Source: Cavenderia fasciculata (taxonomy: Eukaryota > Evosea > Eumycetozoa > Acytosteliales > Cavenderiaceae). Taken from it: DNA of 64,000 nucleotides. The notes beneath the pieces are model-generated. The model did not search any database and was not told the DNA's origin. It was given only the letters and a program-made list of their open reading frames with translations. Position numbers and translations under genes: made by a program. Each line of letters starts with the position of its first letter. The first letter of the stretch is position 1. Positions 10,570 through 22,623 of this stretch are shown here, piece by piece. The stretch is taken from contig NW_004457639.1 of assembly GCF_000203815.1 (NCBI RefSeq), forward strand, positions 1,364,001-1,428,000, given 5' to 3'.

Positions 10570-11052
10570 AAACAAAAAAATACCAACCAACCAAAAAAAA
10601 AAATACATTTAATTTATTCAATCAATAAATATAATATTATCAACAACTTAATCAACATCAATATATAATTTCTTTTTAACAAACTGTATAATTAATTTTA
10701 TCACTAACTTTTCTTGTTCTTCATATTACTCTTTTTATGAACTTTACTCATAGCTTTCCTTGAAAAAAACTATTTTTAATTTATTTTATTGTTCCTGAGA
10801 TCATGAGATCAACACATCGACAACAATGCGCGACCCTATACGACAACAATCCTAGTAGGGATGTTCGTTGTCAACAATCTCCCTTTTAATTTAAAAATAG
10901 TTAAGGTGTGGTGTGTGTAACCAAAGAACAGATGTGAGCTAGAAGGTGTAGTGCTTTTGATGGTATGAATTAGTCTCATCAAGAGGGACTAGTTATATTA
11001 TAAATTATTGCTCTCTTTTTCTCTCTTCTAAATTATTATCCATTCTAGAAAT
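10570..11052. other. Spacer upstream of MFS transporter
   Basis: Intergenic DNA with no ORF. It contains a small hairpin-like segment at about 10843-10873 (GACAAC ... GTTGTC arms) with CGACAACAAT repeated just upstream, and a G/T-rich element at 10905-10918. Confidence 0.6.
10905..10918 (+). promoter_or_regulatory. Candidate G-box (GBF-type) element
   Basis: The sequence GGTGTGGTGTGTGT is G/T-rich and resembles the G-box elements bound by GBF in Dictyostelium developmental promoters. It lies about 135 bases before the MFS start codon, a sensible promoter position. Assigned by composition only. Confidence 0.3.
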
Positions 11053-12160
11053 ATGGATAATTATCAAAACAAATCATCATATGATAAATTTGAAACAAAA
11101 GAAGCAGATTTGTTACTGCCAATAAAAGATGAGGCAATAGTAAAAGAATCATTATTAAGAGAGAAAATAGGTATGCTCCTATGTTTGGTATTATTTCTAC
11201 TTCAAGCATATGCTCAAACATCTTTTACAGCGTATGTATAAATCATATTAAACAATGAGCACACACACAACCCTTGAAAATAATATTAACCAAACTATAT
11301 TTATTTATATTTTTTGTGTTTAGATGGTTAATGGAAGAATATGCATTACACAATTATCCAAATAGTTCACAATCACAAAGAGATTCAACGGCATCACATT
11401 ATCAATCGATTAGTGATGCTTTGCCATTTGCATCTAGTTTTATAGCGTGTCCGTTGATTGGAATGGTTGCAGATCGAAAAGGACGAAAGATCTTGTGCAT
11501 GTTTGTTTTATTCACAGCGTTGTGCGACTCGATCATCACCATTGTAGGAGTAAAATTTTGGTTGTTGTGGCCAATATACATGTCAAACTTTTTTGGAGGC
11601 ATCAGTCTTGCCATTGCACCCTTGGTCTTTGCCTACTTTGCTGACATTACAACAAAGGAGGAGCGTCCAAGTATCTACGCATTGATAGGCATGTCGCAAG
11701 GAATTTCAGCCTGTCTAGGGCCACTCATCGGCATGGGCCTCATGGCTTGGCTCCCCATCTACACGCAATATTTTAGTTGTGCCTGTCTCGTGTTGGCAAT
11801 GGCAGTTCTCATCCCATTAAAAGAGTCGTACCATTTTAGAGAAGGTATTCGAATTTCCAGAGACGATGAGCCAGTTGCACCAGAAGACGCGGCTGCCAAT
11901 GGATCAAGAAATCCGTTTGTGGCAGTCGCCAGTCTCTTCAAAGTTGGTAAATTTGTTGGTCTCTATTCATTGGTCGCGTTTATCTATTGTTTCTCCTATA
12001 TCGATAGTTTAACAACACAATATAATTTCACCAATGTAAAATTCAACTGGGGACCAACTCCAAATAATATTCTTTCTAGTGCCGTTGGTGTTGGTGTTTT
12101 CGTTTGGAGTATAATATTAAATTGGATATTAAAATCTAAATGTATGAAAAACAAAATAAT

Positions 12161-12202
<42 letters not shown>

Positions 12203-12783
12203 CAATTTTAATTATTTAATACTTTTCTATTATTATTTTAGCTGAAAGATCAGTTACAATGTTTGCTTTTTTAGGAGTTTCAGCTTGTCATCTATTATAT
12301 GCATTTTCACAAAATCAATGGATGTATGCAGTATTTTTGTGTGTTGGCTCCTTTACTACATTGATATTTAATAATATTCAATCGACCATTTCCAAAGCCG
12401 TACCTAATGATATGCAGGCTACTGTATTGGCCGGTGTATCATCACTTGGGAGTCTTTCTACCTTTGCAGGAGCATTGACAATGGAAAACCTCCTTGCCTA
12501 TTTCATTTCAGGTAAAGCCCCCATTTACTTTCCTGGTATGAATTATATACTCGATAGTGGTGTCATGTTTTTAGCATTCCTACTTTCATTGGCCCTATTA
12601 TTTATTTATCCTCGTGGATGTAAAGAGGAACTTGGTGAACCACTAAAAGATGACAATAAAGTGATTGATGAAGAACAAGAAGATCTCATCAAAGATAATA
12701 ACAATAACAATGGTGAAATATCAAACTATAATTCAATCAACGATGATGATGATCATAATCCAACAGATATTTATAGATCATAA
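11053..12783 (+). CDS. Major facilitator superfamily transporter (MFSD14/TetA-like)
   Basis: Integral membrane transporter of unknown substrate. Exons are 11053-11231, 11324-12141 and 12242-12783, giving 512 residues. About 12 hydrophobic segments are visible. The loop after the second membrane segment has the MFS motif A, GMVADRKGRK, the form typical of the TetA and MFSD14 (HIAT1) branch. A second signature, GMSQGISACLGPLIG, resembles the antiporter motif C region. The N-terminus has an acidic dileucine-type signal (EADLLLPI), which would fit endolysosomal sorting, and the C-terminal tail is Asp/Asn-rich and cytosolic. Intron 2 contains a TAA run. Superfamily is firm; substrate cannot be told. 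Confidence 0.88.
12163..12202 (+). repeat. TAA trinucleotide run in MFS intron 2
   Basis: About 13 uninterrupted TAA units inside the second intron of the MFS gene. Confidence 0.9.
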
Positions 12784-13414
12784 ATATTTAATAATAATAA
12801 AAGTTATAGGTTATATAATATATTAATATATAACTATATAACATACCTTTGGTCAATCACATGATGATCTTCCTCTTTTGTTATTCTCTTTACAATGTCA
12901 TTCGACAATATCGTGATTCTCTTTATCTTTTCGACTTCAGTCATACATATAACAATAATTATTTAGTGGGGGTTCTAACATAAGTACTGAAGAGAGAGAG
13001 AGAGAGGGTGAAAAATAAATACTCAGTAGAGAATGGTCACTAAGAAGGGGGTACTTAAATTTTTTGGTTTCAGTAGAGTAATTTCTTTATTAATATTTTA
13101 TTGGTCGCTCTCTCTATATACTCCTCTTTTTTAACCACATTTTGTTTACAATCTATCCATCATTAAATTTATTATCATTGCCTTCTTTTTTTTGATTATT
13201 TTTATTAAAGTGTCCACCACCTCACCATTTAATATTAATTTTAGTCTTCTCTCTCTCTCTCGATAATATATTATTATTATTAGTATCTTGTTTGTCCTAT
13301 CTCTTCTTCTTCTTCTTCTTCTTATTTTCATCATCAATTTTTTAAATTCTATTAATTAAATCAACTTCAACTTACATTACTTTACTTGTCTTTTTTTCAT
13401 AAAAAAAAAATAGG
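12784..13414. other. Spacer, promoter region of RING/TRAF gene
   Basis: AT-rich DNA with GA and CT dinucleotide runs (near 12992-13006 and 13243-13262) and a G-rich patch near 13048. No coding sequence seen. Confidence 0.6.
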
Positions 13415-15029
13415 ATGACAACTTCTTTATCAGTAGCTAAAAGAGAAAGGAGTAGTAATACTACTACATCTGCATCTGATTATCATTCATCGAGATTTGA
13501 TAATCCGGTTGTAGTTGTTCCAGAAGGAGTTGTTAAAAGAAAGAAATTAGACTCTCTGTCGTCACCAATATTTGGCACCTATTCTTCGCCAGTCAAATCA
13601 ACTCCAATCGATGTGGATGAAGCATCATCGTCGCAACGCATCAAACCAAATGTATCGTTCAAAGCTAAACCTACCTTTGTTGATATCCCATCGTCACCCA
13701 AAGACACGCTTTATCCAAGTCTCTCGGACAAGCAACAACAAAAGAGCAGTCCTTGTGTTATGAAATCGATTGGCACCAATACTGTAGACAAGTTCATGGC
13801 CGATGAAGACATGGAATCTGAATCGTCCGATGTCCTTTCAGAGGTGTGCTCTGAGACTTCTTCCACGACCACTGCAGGCTGTTCAAAGGATCTGCAACAC
13901 GCCAACAAACAGTTGCTCAACGCCGACGACACTGAAGTACTGACTCACCAGATTGAGCTGGAAGAGTCAAAGTCGACCATGTTTGGTCTGCTACAGTGCA
14001 CCATTTGCAATCAACTATTACTAAAAAATCCGCTACAGTGTTCCAATGGTTGTTTGTTCCATGAAGATTGTATCAACATGGTGATCAAAGAAACAAAGCA
14101 ACGTGAATGTCCAAAATGTCATACTCCAACCACCACATCTAACCTTTCAAAGTGTACATTCTTGCATGAATTTATTTTACATTCATCTGTATGTAATAAT
14201 ATATATATAAAAAAGAGAGAGAGAGAGGGTGAGTTTGATATTCTTGAATATATTTTATTAATATGTGTACGTACATGCATATATATATTTGTAGGTAAAA
14301 TGTAAGAATTCCTTTTACTTGGATAATGAAGGATTCAAGAGTGATCCCGAAGGATGTAGTGAGAGTGATTTCTTGCCAGCAATCATTGGTCATCAACAAA
14401 AATGTGGCTTTAAATTGTTGACTTGTGAATTTAGTCAATGCTCATCCAAACCAGGTGACGATGATATCTGTCCATTGATTAGAAGAAAGGATCAAGCAAC
14501 ACATTATAAATCATGTATTCATAGAAAGATTAATTGTACTCTATGTTCAATGGAAATTACTTTTAAAGAAATTGATGTATGTTAACAAATAATAAGATAT
14601 TGTTAATAATGTTTTACTAACCATTAATATTATGTTTAGCCACATGGTGAAGAATGTCAAATGGCATTGATTGAATGTCATCAATGTGATACACATGTTC
14701 TTCGTATGGATTTGGATAAGCACATTCAAGAGGAATGCTTGGAGACTGTGATTGAATGTCCACATCAATTCTGCTCTGATAGAATCAAGAGAAAACACAG
14801 AGACCATCACATGAAGGATAATGAATTGAAGCATCTTCAAAACCAAAACTATGATTTAACCAACCAATTGAATCATCTTCGAACCTCGTTTAGCCATAGT
14901 ATCAATGAGACGAATAATAGTGGTGGTTCATCTACTGCTTCTACTTCTCGTTCTACTCACGGTCATAGCCGTTCAACTAGAGGAAGTGATAAACCAAAGG
15001 TTAAACAATCTGGTTGTGTCATTAATTAA
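13415..15029 (+). CDS. RING and TRAF-type zinc finger protein with C-terminal CaaX-like box
   Basis: Probable E3 ubiquitin ligase. Exons are 13415-14188, 14295-14576 and 14640-15029, giving 481 residues. Residues 1-185 are disordered and Ser/Thr-rich. A RING finger follows (CTICNQLL ... CSNGCLFHEDCI ... CPKC) at about 190-240. Cys/His pairs of TRAF-type zinc fingers then run through exons 2 and 3 (GHQQKCGF, HYKSCIHRKINCTLC, HGEECQMALIECHQC, HIQEECLETVIECPH). A short coiled coil (NELKHLQNQNYDLTNQLNHL) follows, then a Ser-rich linker and the C-terminus SGCVIN. CVIN fits the CaaX prenylation pattern, which would tether the ligase to membranes. No TRAF/MATH domain is present, unlike many dictyostelid TRAF-like proteins. 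Domain calls are solid; prenylation is inferred. Confidence 0.85.
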
Positions 15030-15331
15030 TTGATTCAATTATCACCATCATCATCATCATCATTTCTACCTACTTTCTTCTTCTTTTAACATAGACCTGT
15101 AAATATTACCATTTTATTCTTCTTCCTCCTCCCTCTTCTTGTTTAATACAATCAGATTATCTGTTTTAGAGTTTCTTTCAATGTAAATAAATAAATAAAT
15201 AAAAAAATAAACAACTATTCAAAATACAAACATTGAGCAAGCAAGATCTTTTTTGTTTTAGAAAGATAACAAATTGAAGTAAAAGATATCTTTATATCTT
15301 TCTTCTTCTTTTTTAACCATTACTGCAGAGG
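15030..15331. other. Short spacer
   Basis: AT-rich with CT-rich tracts and no ORF. It holds the 3' end of the RING/TRAF gene and the promoter of the next gene. Confidence 0.5.
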
Positions 15332-16840
15332 ATGGGTAATATTAAATCAAAGACATTACCAAACTATTGTTTATACAAGATATTAGAGCATTTGGTGAAT
15401 GAAAAGACAAGTTCGTTTAGATGGAGATTAAGTTTAGCGTCGATATCAAAAGATGTGATGACGTATGTTCGAAACAATCTAAGACACGATCACATGTTTG
15501 AGACGATATCGCGACACCCTGATCTCGAGCGACTCGTCAACCACGTGGGGAATTGGTGTTGCCCGATAGGTAGAATAGGTAATCTTCGCAGGATTATCAC
15601 TGCACACGGCACTCATCTCCCCATCAACGCTCATCAACTGACGTATCTTGCGACAGTTGATCATATGGAGTTTGACGGGATGGATCAGGATGACATAAAG
15701 ATGCTTCTGCCGCATCTGATCAACGTGCGTACCATCAACATTTGCTTTTACAACTTTGGGCAACCCGATGTTATTCTCGGGCTCCTTTTGATGGTAAAGT
15801 CAACGGTCACCAAGATAAAGACAACAACACTCGGTGAAGAAGAGTTGATGCGCGTGCTAGGAGACTACGTCACTGCTGACGATTGTATCGGACTGCGGTC
15901 TCTGGTCATACAGCCACGCACAAAACCCAACATATCGGCACAGGCTCTCGCCACTAAAGTATATGCGCCATTGTTGGTGAATCCGCAAACGAGTGCTGCG
16001 TTTGCTCGGACACTGACATCGCTCAAAATCATTCATCATCACATGATCGAGTTTGATTTCCTCTTTGAGCATTTAAACAGACTCGACCATCTGTCGAAAC
16101 TGCATCTCCTACAACTTCATACAGTGCCAGGCGGATCAATCGCATCACAAGAGTTTGTATATGCATTCAAAGCATATTATTGTGCTAATCGCACGATAAC
16201 CAACCTCAAACTTGACTTTCAATTCCCATCGGATTGTGACGAGACTACAAGTTTATATCGTGTGTTTAGGGATAAACCAGAACTTAAGCGACTATCAATC
16301 AATCTAAACACGAATCATCCCGAAACACTTGACCCACTCCAACTCAACGCCAACTTGTATAAATTAGAAATCATGGACTTGCACAAGGACACCAATCTAT
16401 CAAATACTCTTGATCCCCTTGTCAACACACTAGAGCATCTATCAGTGCCCACCTCCTCTCATTCGGTCTATCGATTCATTACCACTTCAACTGTACTTTA
16501 CCAACTTCGTATTGGTCGATCGACTCAAGTATCCGATCTCATCGAATCACTTAGATTAACCAAATCACCACTTACCATTCTAACATTAGATGTTTTAACA
16601 TATAATGCAATGGGATTATCTTTAAAATTATTAAAAACTATTAAATGTAAGTAGAAATATATCTATTTTTTTTAAAGAGATAAATATTAATAAATTTTTA
16701 ATTTAGGTATTCCAACTCTACAATTATATACAACAACACCTGCCATTTATCATGAACATGATAAAACTTGTAAATCATTTTTTGATTTTAAAAAAGTACA
16801 TATCCAACATGATTTGGTAAATTTGTATAGAAAAAAGTAA
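15332..16840 (+). CDS. F-box/leucine-rich-like protein with N-myristoylation motif
   Basis: Exons are 15332-16646 and 16707-16840, giving 482 residues. The N-terminus MGNIKSKTLPNYCLYKIL begins with a Gly2/Ser6 pattern that fits N-myristoylation. It is followed by a short helical stretch like the degenerate F-box start seen in large dictyostelid families (LPNYCLYKILEHL). The rest is an irregular leucine-rich series (LTSLKIIHHHMIEF, ITNLKLDFQFP, LKRLSINLNTN, LYKLEIMDLH, LEHLSVPTSS), each about 25-45 residues apart. I cannot name an orthologue. A role as substrate adaptor of an SCF ligase is possible but inferred only from this layout. Confidence 0.7.
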
Positions 16841-17020
16841 ATCCAAATATAAATATAAATATACCATTTTTTGTAATATTATAATATCTTGTAAATAAAT
16901 TCACCCAATTATAATTAGTAATAAATTAAATAATTTAAATCGAAATAAATTTAAATTGTTTTGAAATTATGTTGAAATTTCGATCAATTGATCGCAATCA
17001 TTTTATATCTTTTCACAACA

Positions 17021-18160
17021 ATGCAATTCATAGATATAGGTGTAAATTTAACAGGTATGATGATGATGGTATATAGATAAATGAATGATGATGAATCTAA
17101 CAACAAATCAATTGATTTGTTTAGATGATATGTTTAAAGGAATTTATCATGGTAAATCAAAACATGATAAAGATTTGGATGATATTCTATCAAGAGCATG
17201 GAATGTTGGAATGGATAGAATCATGATTACATCTGGGAGACTGTCAGATGTGAAAGAAGCAATTGCAATCATTGATCATTACAATAGTGGTGTGAGTGGT
17301 GAACAACACAAGAATAGATTATTCACAACGATTGGTGTACATCCAACAAGATGCACTGAAATTGAAACATACCCTGGTGGATCAGAAGCCTACTTTAAAG
17401 AATTGATTGAATTGGCAAACAACAACAAAGACAAGATTGTTGCAGTTGGTGAATTTGGTTTGGATTATGATCGTCTTGAATTCTGTCCCAAAGAGACACA
17501 AATCAAATACTTTGAACTACAATTTCAACTAGCTCAAGCTACCAACCTCCCCCTCTTTCTTCACCTACGTAATGCTTTTGATGACTTTATCAATGTTATT
17601 GAAAAGTATCGTCATACCTTTAAATTTGGTGTTGTTCATTCATTTGTAAGGAAACAAAACAAACAAATCGATTCTTTTTACTGAACATATTCTTTATACC
17701 TATAGGATGGAAATGAAGAACAAGTTAAAAAGATTACAGAGATGGGATTACATATTGGAATTAATGGTTGTTCGTTAAAAACAGAAGATAATTTAAACTC
17801 AATGGCATCCATACCATCCGACAGATTATTAATTGAGACTGACGCACCTTGGTGTGATGTAAGAAAGACACATGCAGGTCACAAATACATTACTACACAA
17901 TTCGATACTGTAAAGAAAGAGAAATGGCAACCTGGTAAATGTGTACAAGCTCGAAATGAACCATGTAATATTATGTAAGTAGAGTAGTAGAGTCGTATAA
18001 TAATAATATTTTACTTTTTTTTTAAAATAACTAACAAACGATCGATTTGATGTAAAGTAATATACTAGAGGTAGTAGCAGGACACAGAAAACAAGAGAAA
18101 GAAGAACTAGCAAAAATAATCTATAATACAACTAAATCAATTTATTTCCCTTCCTCTTAA
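17021..18160 (+). CDS. tatdn1: TatD-family metal-dependent DNase (TATDN1-like)
   Basis: Four exons, 17021-17054, 17125-17645, 17706-17974 and 18058-18160, give 308 residues, the usual TATDN1 length. The first exon is only 34 bases and its ATG fits the canonical start MQFIDIGVNLTDD. TatD signatures follow: VGEFGLDYDR, FLHLRNA, the histidine in GVVHSF, and LLIETDAPWCD with the metal-binding aspartate. The end (RNEPCNI then NILEVVAGHR) matches the family C-terminus, which confirms the last splice. The family are TIM-barrel 3'-5' exonucleases/deoxyribonucleases implicated in DNA repair and apoptotic DNA degradation. Confidence 0.93.
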
Positions 18161-18429
18161 ATATATAAATAATAAATAGAAAAGAGAAAGAGAGAAAGAG
18201 AAAGAGAATATGATGATTGCCAATACCAATAACATAAATATTTTATTTTATTTTTTATTAATTTTTATTATTATATTAGTTTTTTAATGAAAGAATGAAT
18301 ATTTGCAGACAGGAGAGGTTGGGTGACGATTCATTACGTTCATTTATTAATTTATTATACTCTATTTATTTGGGATGTTAGAAAGATAGCTAGATAGATA
18401 GAAAGAAAGAAAGAAAGATAGAGAGAGAA

Positions 18430-19719
18430 ATGAAGAAAGGAAAGAATAGTTATATGTTGTTGGCAAATCAACATGCACATGAAGATGACGACGATGATAA
18501 TAATGATGATGATAACAACAACGATATAGACAGCACTGTAAATAACAATAAAGATGATCAAAGTAGTAAGAGCATACCATCAACAGATGATGATGATGAC
18601 TACGATGAGAATGGTCATAATAATAGTGGCAATAATAATGAACAAAGAAATTTATTAAATAATAATAGTAGAAATAATAATAATAATAGTTTGATAATGG
18701 ATGAAGAGGAAGATGAAGAAACGGAAAGAAATGTTATATTGTTTAGTAATAGGGATCCTTCAGTATCGATATTTGCAACACCTTCAAACAACCCATCGAT
18801 ACAAAGTATGGGTGGTGGTACTCAAGGAGGAGAAAGGTTATTATTTAATACGAGTGTAACCAATGATTGGAGTCGATTTGTTTTAAACAACAGTTCGACA
18901 AACAATCAGTACAATAATCACTTCCCATTCCCAAGAACACCAAGTTCATCAAACAATTATTATCCATCCGATGATGATGACGATGAAAATGATGGACACC
19001 ACACAACCATCGATATGAACCAATTACATCGTCATTTTATTAATTCACCTCCTATGAATGGCGGCGGTGGTCGTCATACTACTACAACAACCTCTACATC
19101 TACTTCAAGACAACTTCAACCACAACCTGCATTACAATTAAAACAAGGAGAAGCTATTATAATTAGTGAACCTGGAGGTTATGGTAATAATATAGTTGTT
19201 GGATTCAATGATAAACGATTCAACGAGCTTGGTCATGACGGCAGTCACAACTTGGCAAGTTATTTTAAGAATATGGCTGATCCCTCTTCAGTATCTTCTC
19301 AAACCACCACTTTAAATGCTGCATTTAGACAAGCTGCGGGAGACGACGGTGCCGCCGCTTTGGATGAAGCATCGCGATATCTATCAGAACATCGATACGG
19401 AAAGGCAAAGAAGCTATTATCATCGATTACACTGGGTGAGATATTGGCATGTGCCATGATATCACTAGAAGTTCCCATTGGACTGATATTCTTCCTCTTG
19501 GTATTCATCGTTGCAGCCGATGTTGCTGTATTCTACACTCTTGCAAAGAACAAGCTCACATTCATGTCCTATATCATTTTTGGATCGGCTACCGTTGTAT
19601 TCATGGCTGGTTTCTTTATACCTATACCATCGGTTATCTCTTTAATTAGATTAATCGTCTTTATGGTATCATTAAATGCAAGAAGGGAAATGTTAATTAA
19701 TTTACAATATCTATCTTAA
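18430..19719 (+). CDS. Asp/Asn-rich protein with C-terminal membrane domain
   Basis: Intronless, 429 residues. Residues 1-250 are low complexity with Asp, Asn, Ser and Thr runs. A helical segment (about 275-325: FRQAAGDDGAAALDEASRYLSEHRYGKAKKLL fragments) leads into a C-terminal hydrophobic region of roughly 90 residues with three predicted membrane spans (VPIGLIFFLLVFIVAADV, FMSYIIFGSATVVFMAGF, PSVISLIRLIVFMVS). The start at 18430 is the first ATG of the frame. The topology suggests a cytosolic N-terminus. I do not recognise the family. Confidence 0.75.
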   Translation: MKKGKNSYMLLANQHAHEDDDDDNNDDDNNNDIDSTVNNNKDDQSSKSIPSTDDDDDYDENGHNNSGNNNEQRNLLNNNSRNNNNNSLIMDEEEDEETERNVILFSNRDPSVSIFATPSNNPSIQSMGGGTQGGERLLFNTSVTNDWSRFVLNNSSTNNQYNNHFPFPRTPSSSNNYYPSDDDDDENDGHHTTIDMNQLHRHFINSPPMNGGGGRHTTTTTSTSTSRQLQPQPALQLKQGEAIIISEPGGYGNNIVVGFNDKRFNELGHDGSHNLASYFKNMADPSSVSSQTTTLNAAFRQAAGDDGAAALDEASRYLSEHRYGKAKKLLSSITLGEILACAMISLEVPIGLIFFLLVFIVAADVAVFYTLAKNKLTFMSYIIFGSATVVFMAGFFIPIPSVISLIRLIVFMVSLNARREMLINLQYLS

Positions 19720-20336
19720 TAATAATTAAAATAATAACAACAATCAAATAATAACACATTGTATATATAAAAGTAAAAGTAATTGTAAATATTAAAAATC
19801 TAAACTAAACTTTAAGGTATGTTATTATATAATCAAATCATAATAATAATATTTCAATATCCTAATTAACTTAATTAATTTATTTATTTTAGAAATAGCA
19901 AACAATAATAATAAAATACTCTATTTTATTTATGTTTCTACATTAATTGTTATGTTTTGCCATCTCATGACAGACAGGCACCGACGGATCAATTCTTCTG
20001 GATACCGGTGAAACTGTGTTTGGGTTTCTATCTTTGGCATCCAAGGAGGGTTCTAAAACCTAAAAAAAATAAAAAAACCAAATTAATTATTGTAAACCTT
20101 GAATTTGAGCTTTTTTAATCATTCATTCATTCATTATTCTCACCCTAATATCGGCTATAATATTAAAACGTTATATATACACAGATACATATACATACAT
20201 ATACATACACTCAAGTTAGTTTGTTCTATTAGAATCATTCATAGTAGTTGATATTACAAGAAAGATAGAGAGAAAGAAAGATATATAGGTGTTCCTTTTT
20301 AAAAGGAGAGATAGAGAGAGAAGAGAAGAGAAGAGA
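19720..20336. other. Spacer with a GC-richer island
   Basis: AT-rich spacer before ATG16. Between about 19970 and 20060 it contains an unusually GC-rich patch with small inverted repeats (CACCG at 19979-19983 and CGGTG at 20006-20010). No ORF. It could be promoter or a small RNA gene. Confidence 0.5.
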
Positions 20337-22444
20337 ATGACATTCTATTCATCTGTGATATCGACAGCATCACAATCATTTCATTCAATTACACCATGGA
20401 AACAATCGATTGTACTTCAATTGAATCATCGAAATAATATACAAACCAATGCAATGGCCGAAGTTGTAAAGAACTATCACGACTTGTTGAAGCGTCAAAG
20501 AAGTTTGGTAGACCTTAATCAAATCTATGAAAAGGAGATTGTAACTCTAAGAAATGAGAAGCGAGGTGATAAAGGTTCTTCAAATAATCAATCAACTAAT
20601 AATTCAAGTGTTGGGTAAGGAGGAGATATTATCTAGATAGTTTAAATAATGATTGATTATTGTTTCTAACTCTCTCTCTTTCTATTTCTTTCTATTTCTA
20701 TTTCTTTATTCTCTCTCTCTTTCAATTTAGAGGATCAATGTCAAGAGGTAAAACAATTGAAGAATTGGAAAATAAGATATATAAATTACAAGAAGATTTG
20801 ACAAGTAGTTATAAGAGGAGTGCAGACAATGCATCTAGTCTTTTATCGTTGACAGACAAGAACAAGGACCTTCAAAACGAATTGATATCAAAGGATATTG
20901 AGCTTGAAAAGGTTCGACACATACTCAATGGCAGTGAAGACAATTACAAGAAATTGGAATATGTCATCGAGGAAAAGACAACGGTCACTCAAATCCTAAA
21001 AGATGAACTGTCGGCACTACAAGCAGAGTTTTTACACAATGAAAGCAAGGTAATCAAGTTGGAACAGGAAAATGGTGAATTACTTGAACGTTGGATTAGA
21101 AAAAAGAATGAAGAAGCCAGTAAAATGAATGAAGCAAATGATTTCTATCATAGAATGGTTGAACAAAGAGAAAATGTAAGTATAAGTAAAAGTAATCAAA
21201 AAAACAAGCAAAAACCATCATGTTATTAATCAATCATTCATTCCCTATGCTATCTCTAGTTTAAATCAAGTGACGAATTTATAAATATAAATAATATACC
21301 AAATCAAGAAGTTAGACTTGATTTATCTGGTTTATCTTTAATGGAAAAACAAGGGTAAATATTAATATTATATTATATTATAAAATGATTATTTAATTAA
21401 TATTAATATTCTTTTGTTTGTTTAGAGCACCACAATCAATGTTACCATCAAAATCAAGAAAGAAATGGGTAGCACATAATTCAGAGGTATATTGTTTGGC
21501 ATATAATTCGACGGGACATTTATTTGCAAGTGGTAGTAGCGACAAGAGTGTCAAGTTGTGGGATGCATTCTCGGGCAACCACAAGACCACTTTGTTGGGT
21601 GCATCACAGTCTATCATGGCTGTACAATTCTCACCAAACGACGAACACATTCTAGGCACGAGTAACGATAACTCGGCACGTCTGTGGAACGTCGAGTTGG
21701 GACGACCACGTCACACACTGACTGGACACATTGGTAAAGTGTACACGGGTAAATTCTTTGCTGGATCGGACAAGGTCGCCACGGGTAGTCACGATCGTAC
21801 CATTAAACTATGGGATTTGCAAAAGGGGTATTGCAACCGCACGATATTCTGTTTCTCGAGTTGTAATGATCTATTGCCACTGAGTGGCGGCTCGACCATT
21901 GTGTCTGGTCATGTCGATCACTCGATTCGTTTCTGGGATAGTAATACCGGTGAACCTATACATGTGTTGACGGGTGTCCACGAAGGTCAGGTAACTTCCA
22001 TCTCACAGTCACTCGATCCATTCACCATTCTCACCAACTCGAGAGACCATACACTCAAACTGATCGATGTCAGAACCTATGAAACCATTCGTACGTTCAA
22101 AGACCAAGACTACCGCAACGGTCTCAACTGGACCCGTGCCGCTTGGTCTCCCGACTCTGCATACATTGCTTCTGGATCAATCGATGGTTCAGTTTGTGTT
22201 TGGAATGCTCATACCGGTAAAACTGAAAAAATTATTACTAAAATTCATAATACGTAAGATCAAAAGAAACAAAACAAAAGAAAAAAGAAAATGTACATTT
22301 TTAAAAAAACTAACAAAATATTATTATTATTATTATTGTTATGATTTATATAGTGGATCATCTGTTTGTAGTGTAGTTTGGAGTCCATTGGGTAATTCAT
22401 TCTTGAGTGGTGATAAAGATAAGAATATAGTTTTATGGGATTAA
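20337..22444 (+). CDS. atg16: Autophagy protein ATG16 (tipD orthologue)
   Basis: Partner of ATG12-ATG5 that directs ATG8 lipidation to autophagic membranes. Five exons, 20337-20614, 20731-21175, 21260-21354, 21426-22253 and 22354-22444, give 578 residues. The N-terminus carries the ATG5-binding helix (TPWKQSIVLQLNHRN). A long coiled coil follows at about 120-240 (KTIEELENKIYKLQEDL, KVIKLEQENGELLERW). The C-terminal half is a seven-bladed WD40 propeller (HNSEVYCLAYNSTG, GSSDKSVKLWD, GSHDRTIKLWD, SGDKDKNIVLWD at the end). This coiled-coil plus WD40 layout is the metazoan/amoebozoan ATG16 form; yeast ATG16 lacks the propeller. The D. discoideum homologue is tipD/atg16. All splice phases agree. 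Confidence 0.95.
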
Positions 22445-22590
22445 AATCATAGATCCCAAAAGTACTAGTTCTAACAATCAATCAATCCATCCACCATCCA
22501 TTGTAAACAATATATATTTTTTTCCAAACAAATCTCACAACCCTAACCCTTTCACCCCAAAATCCCAATAGTACTACTTTGTATACAACC

Positions 22591-22623
<33 letters not shown>

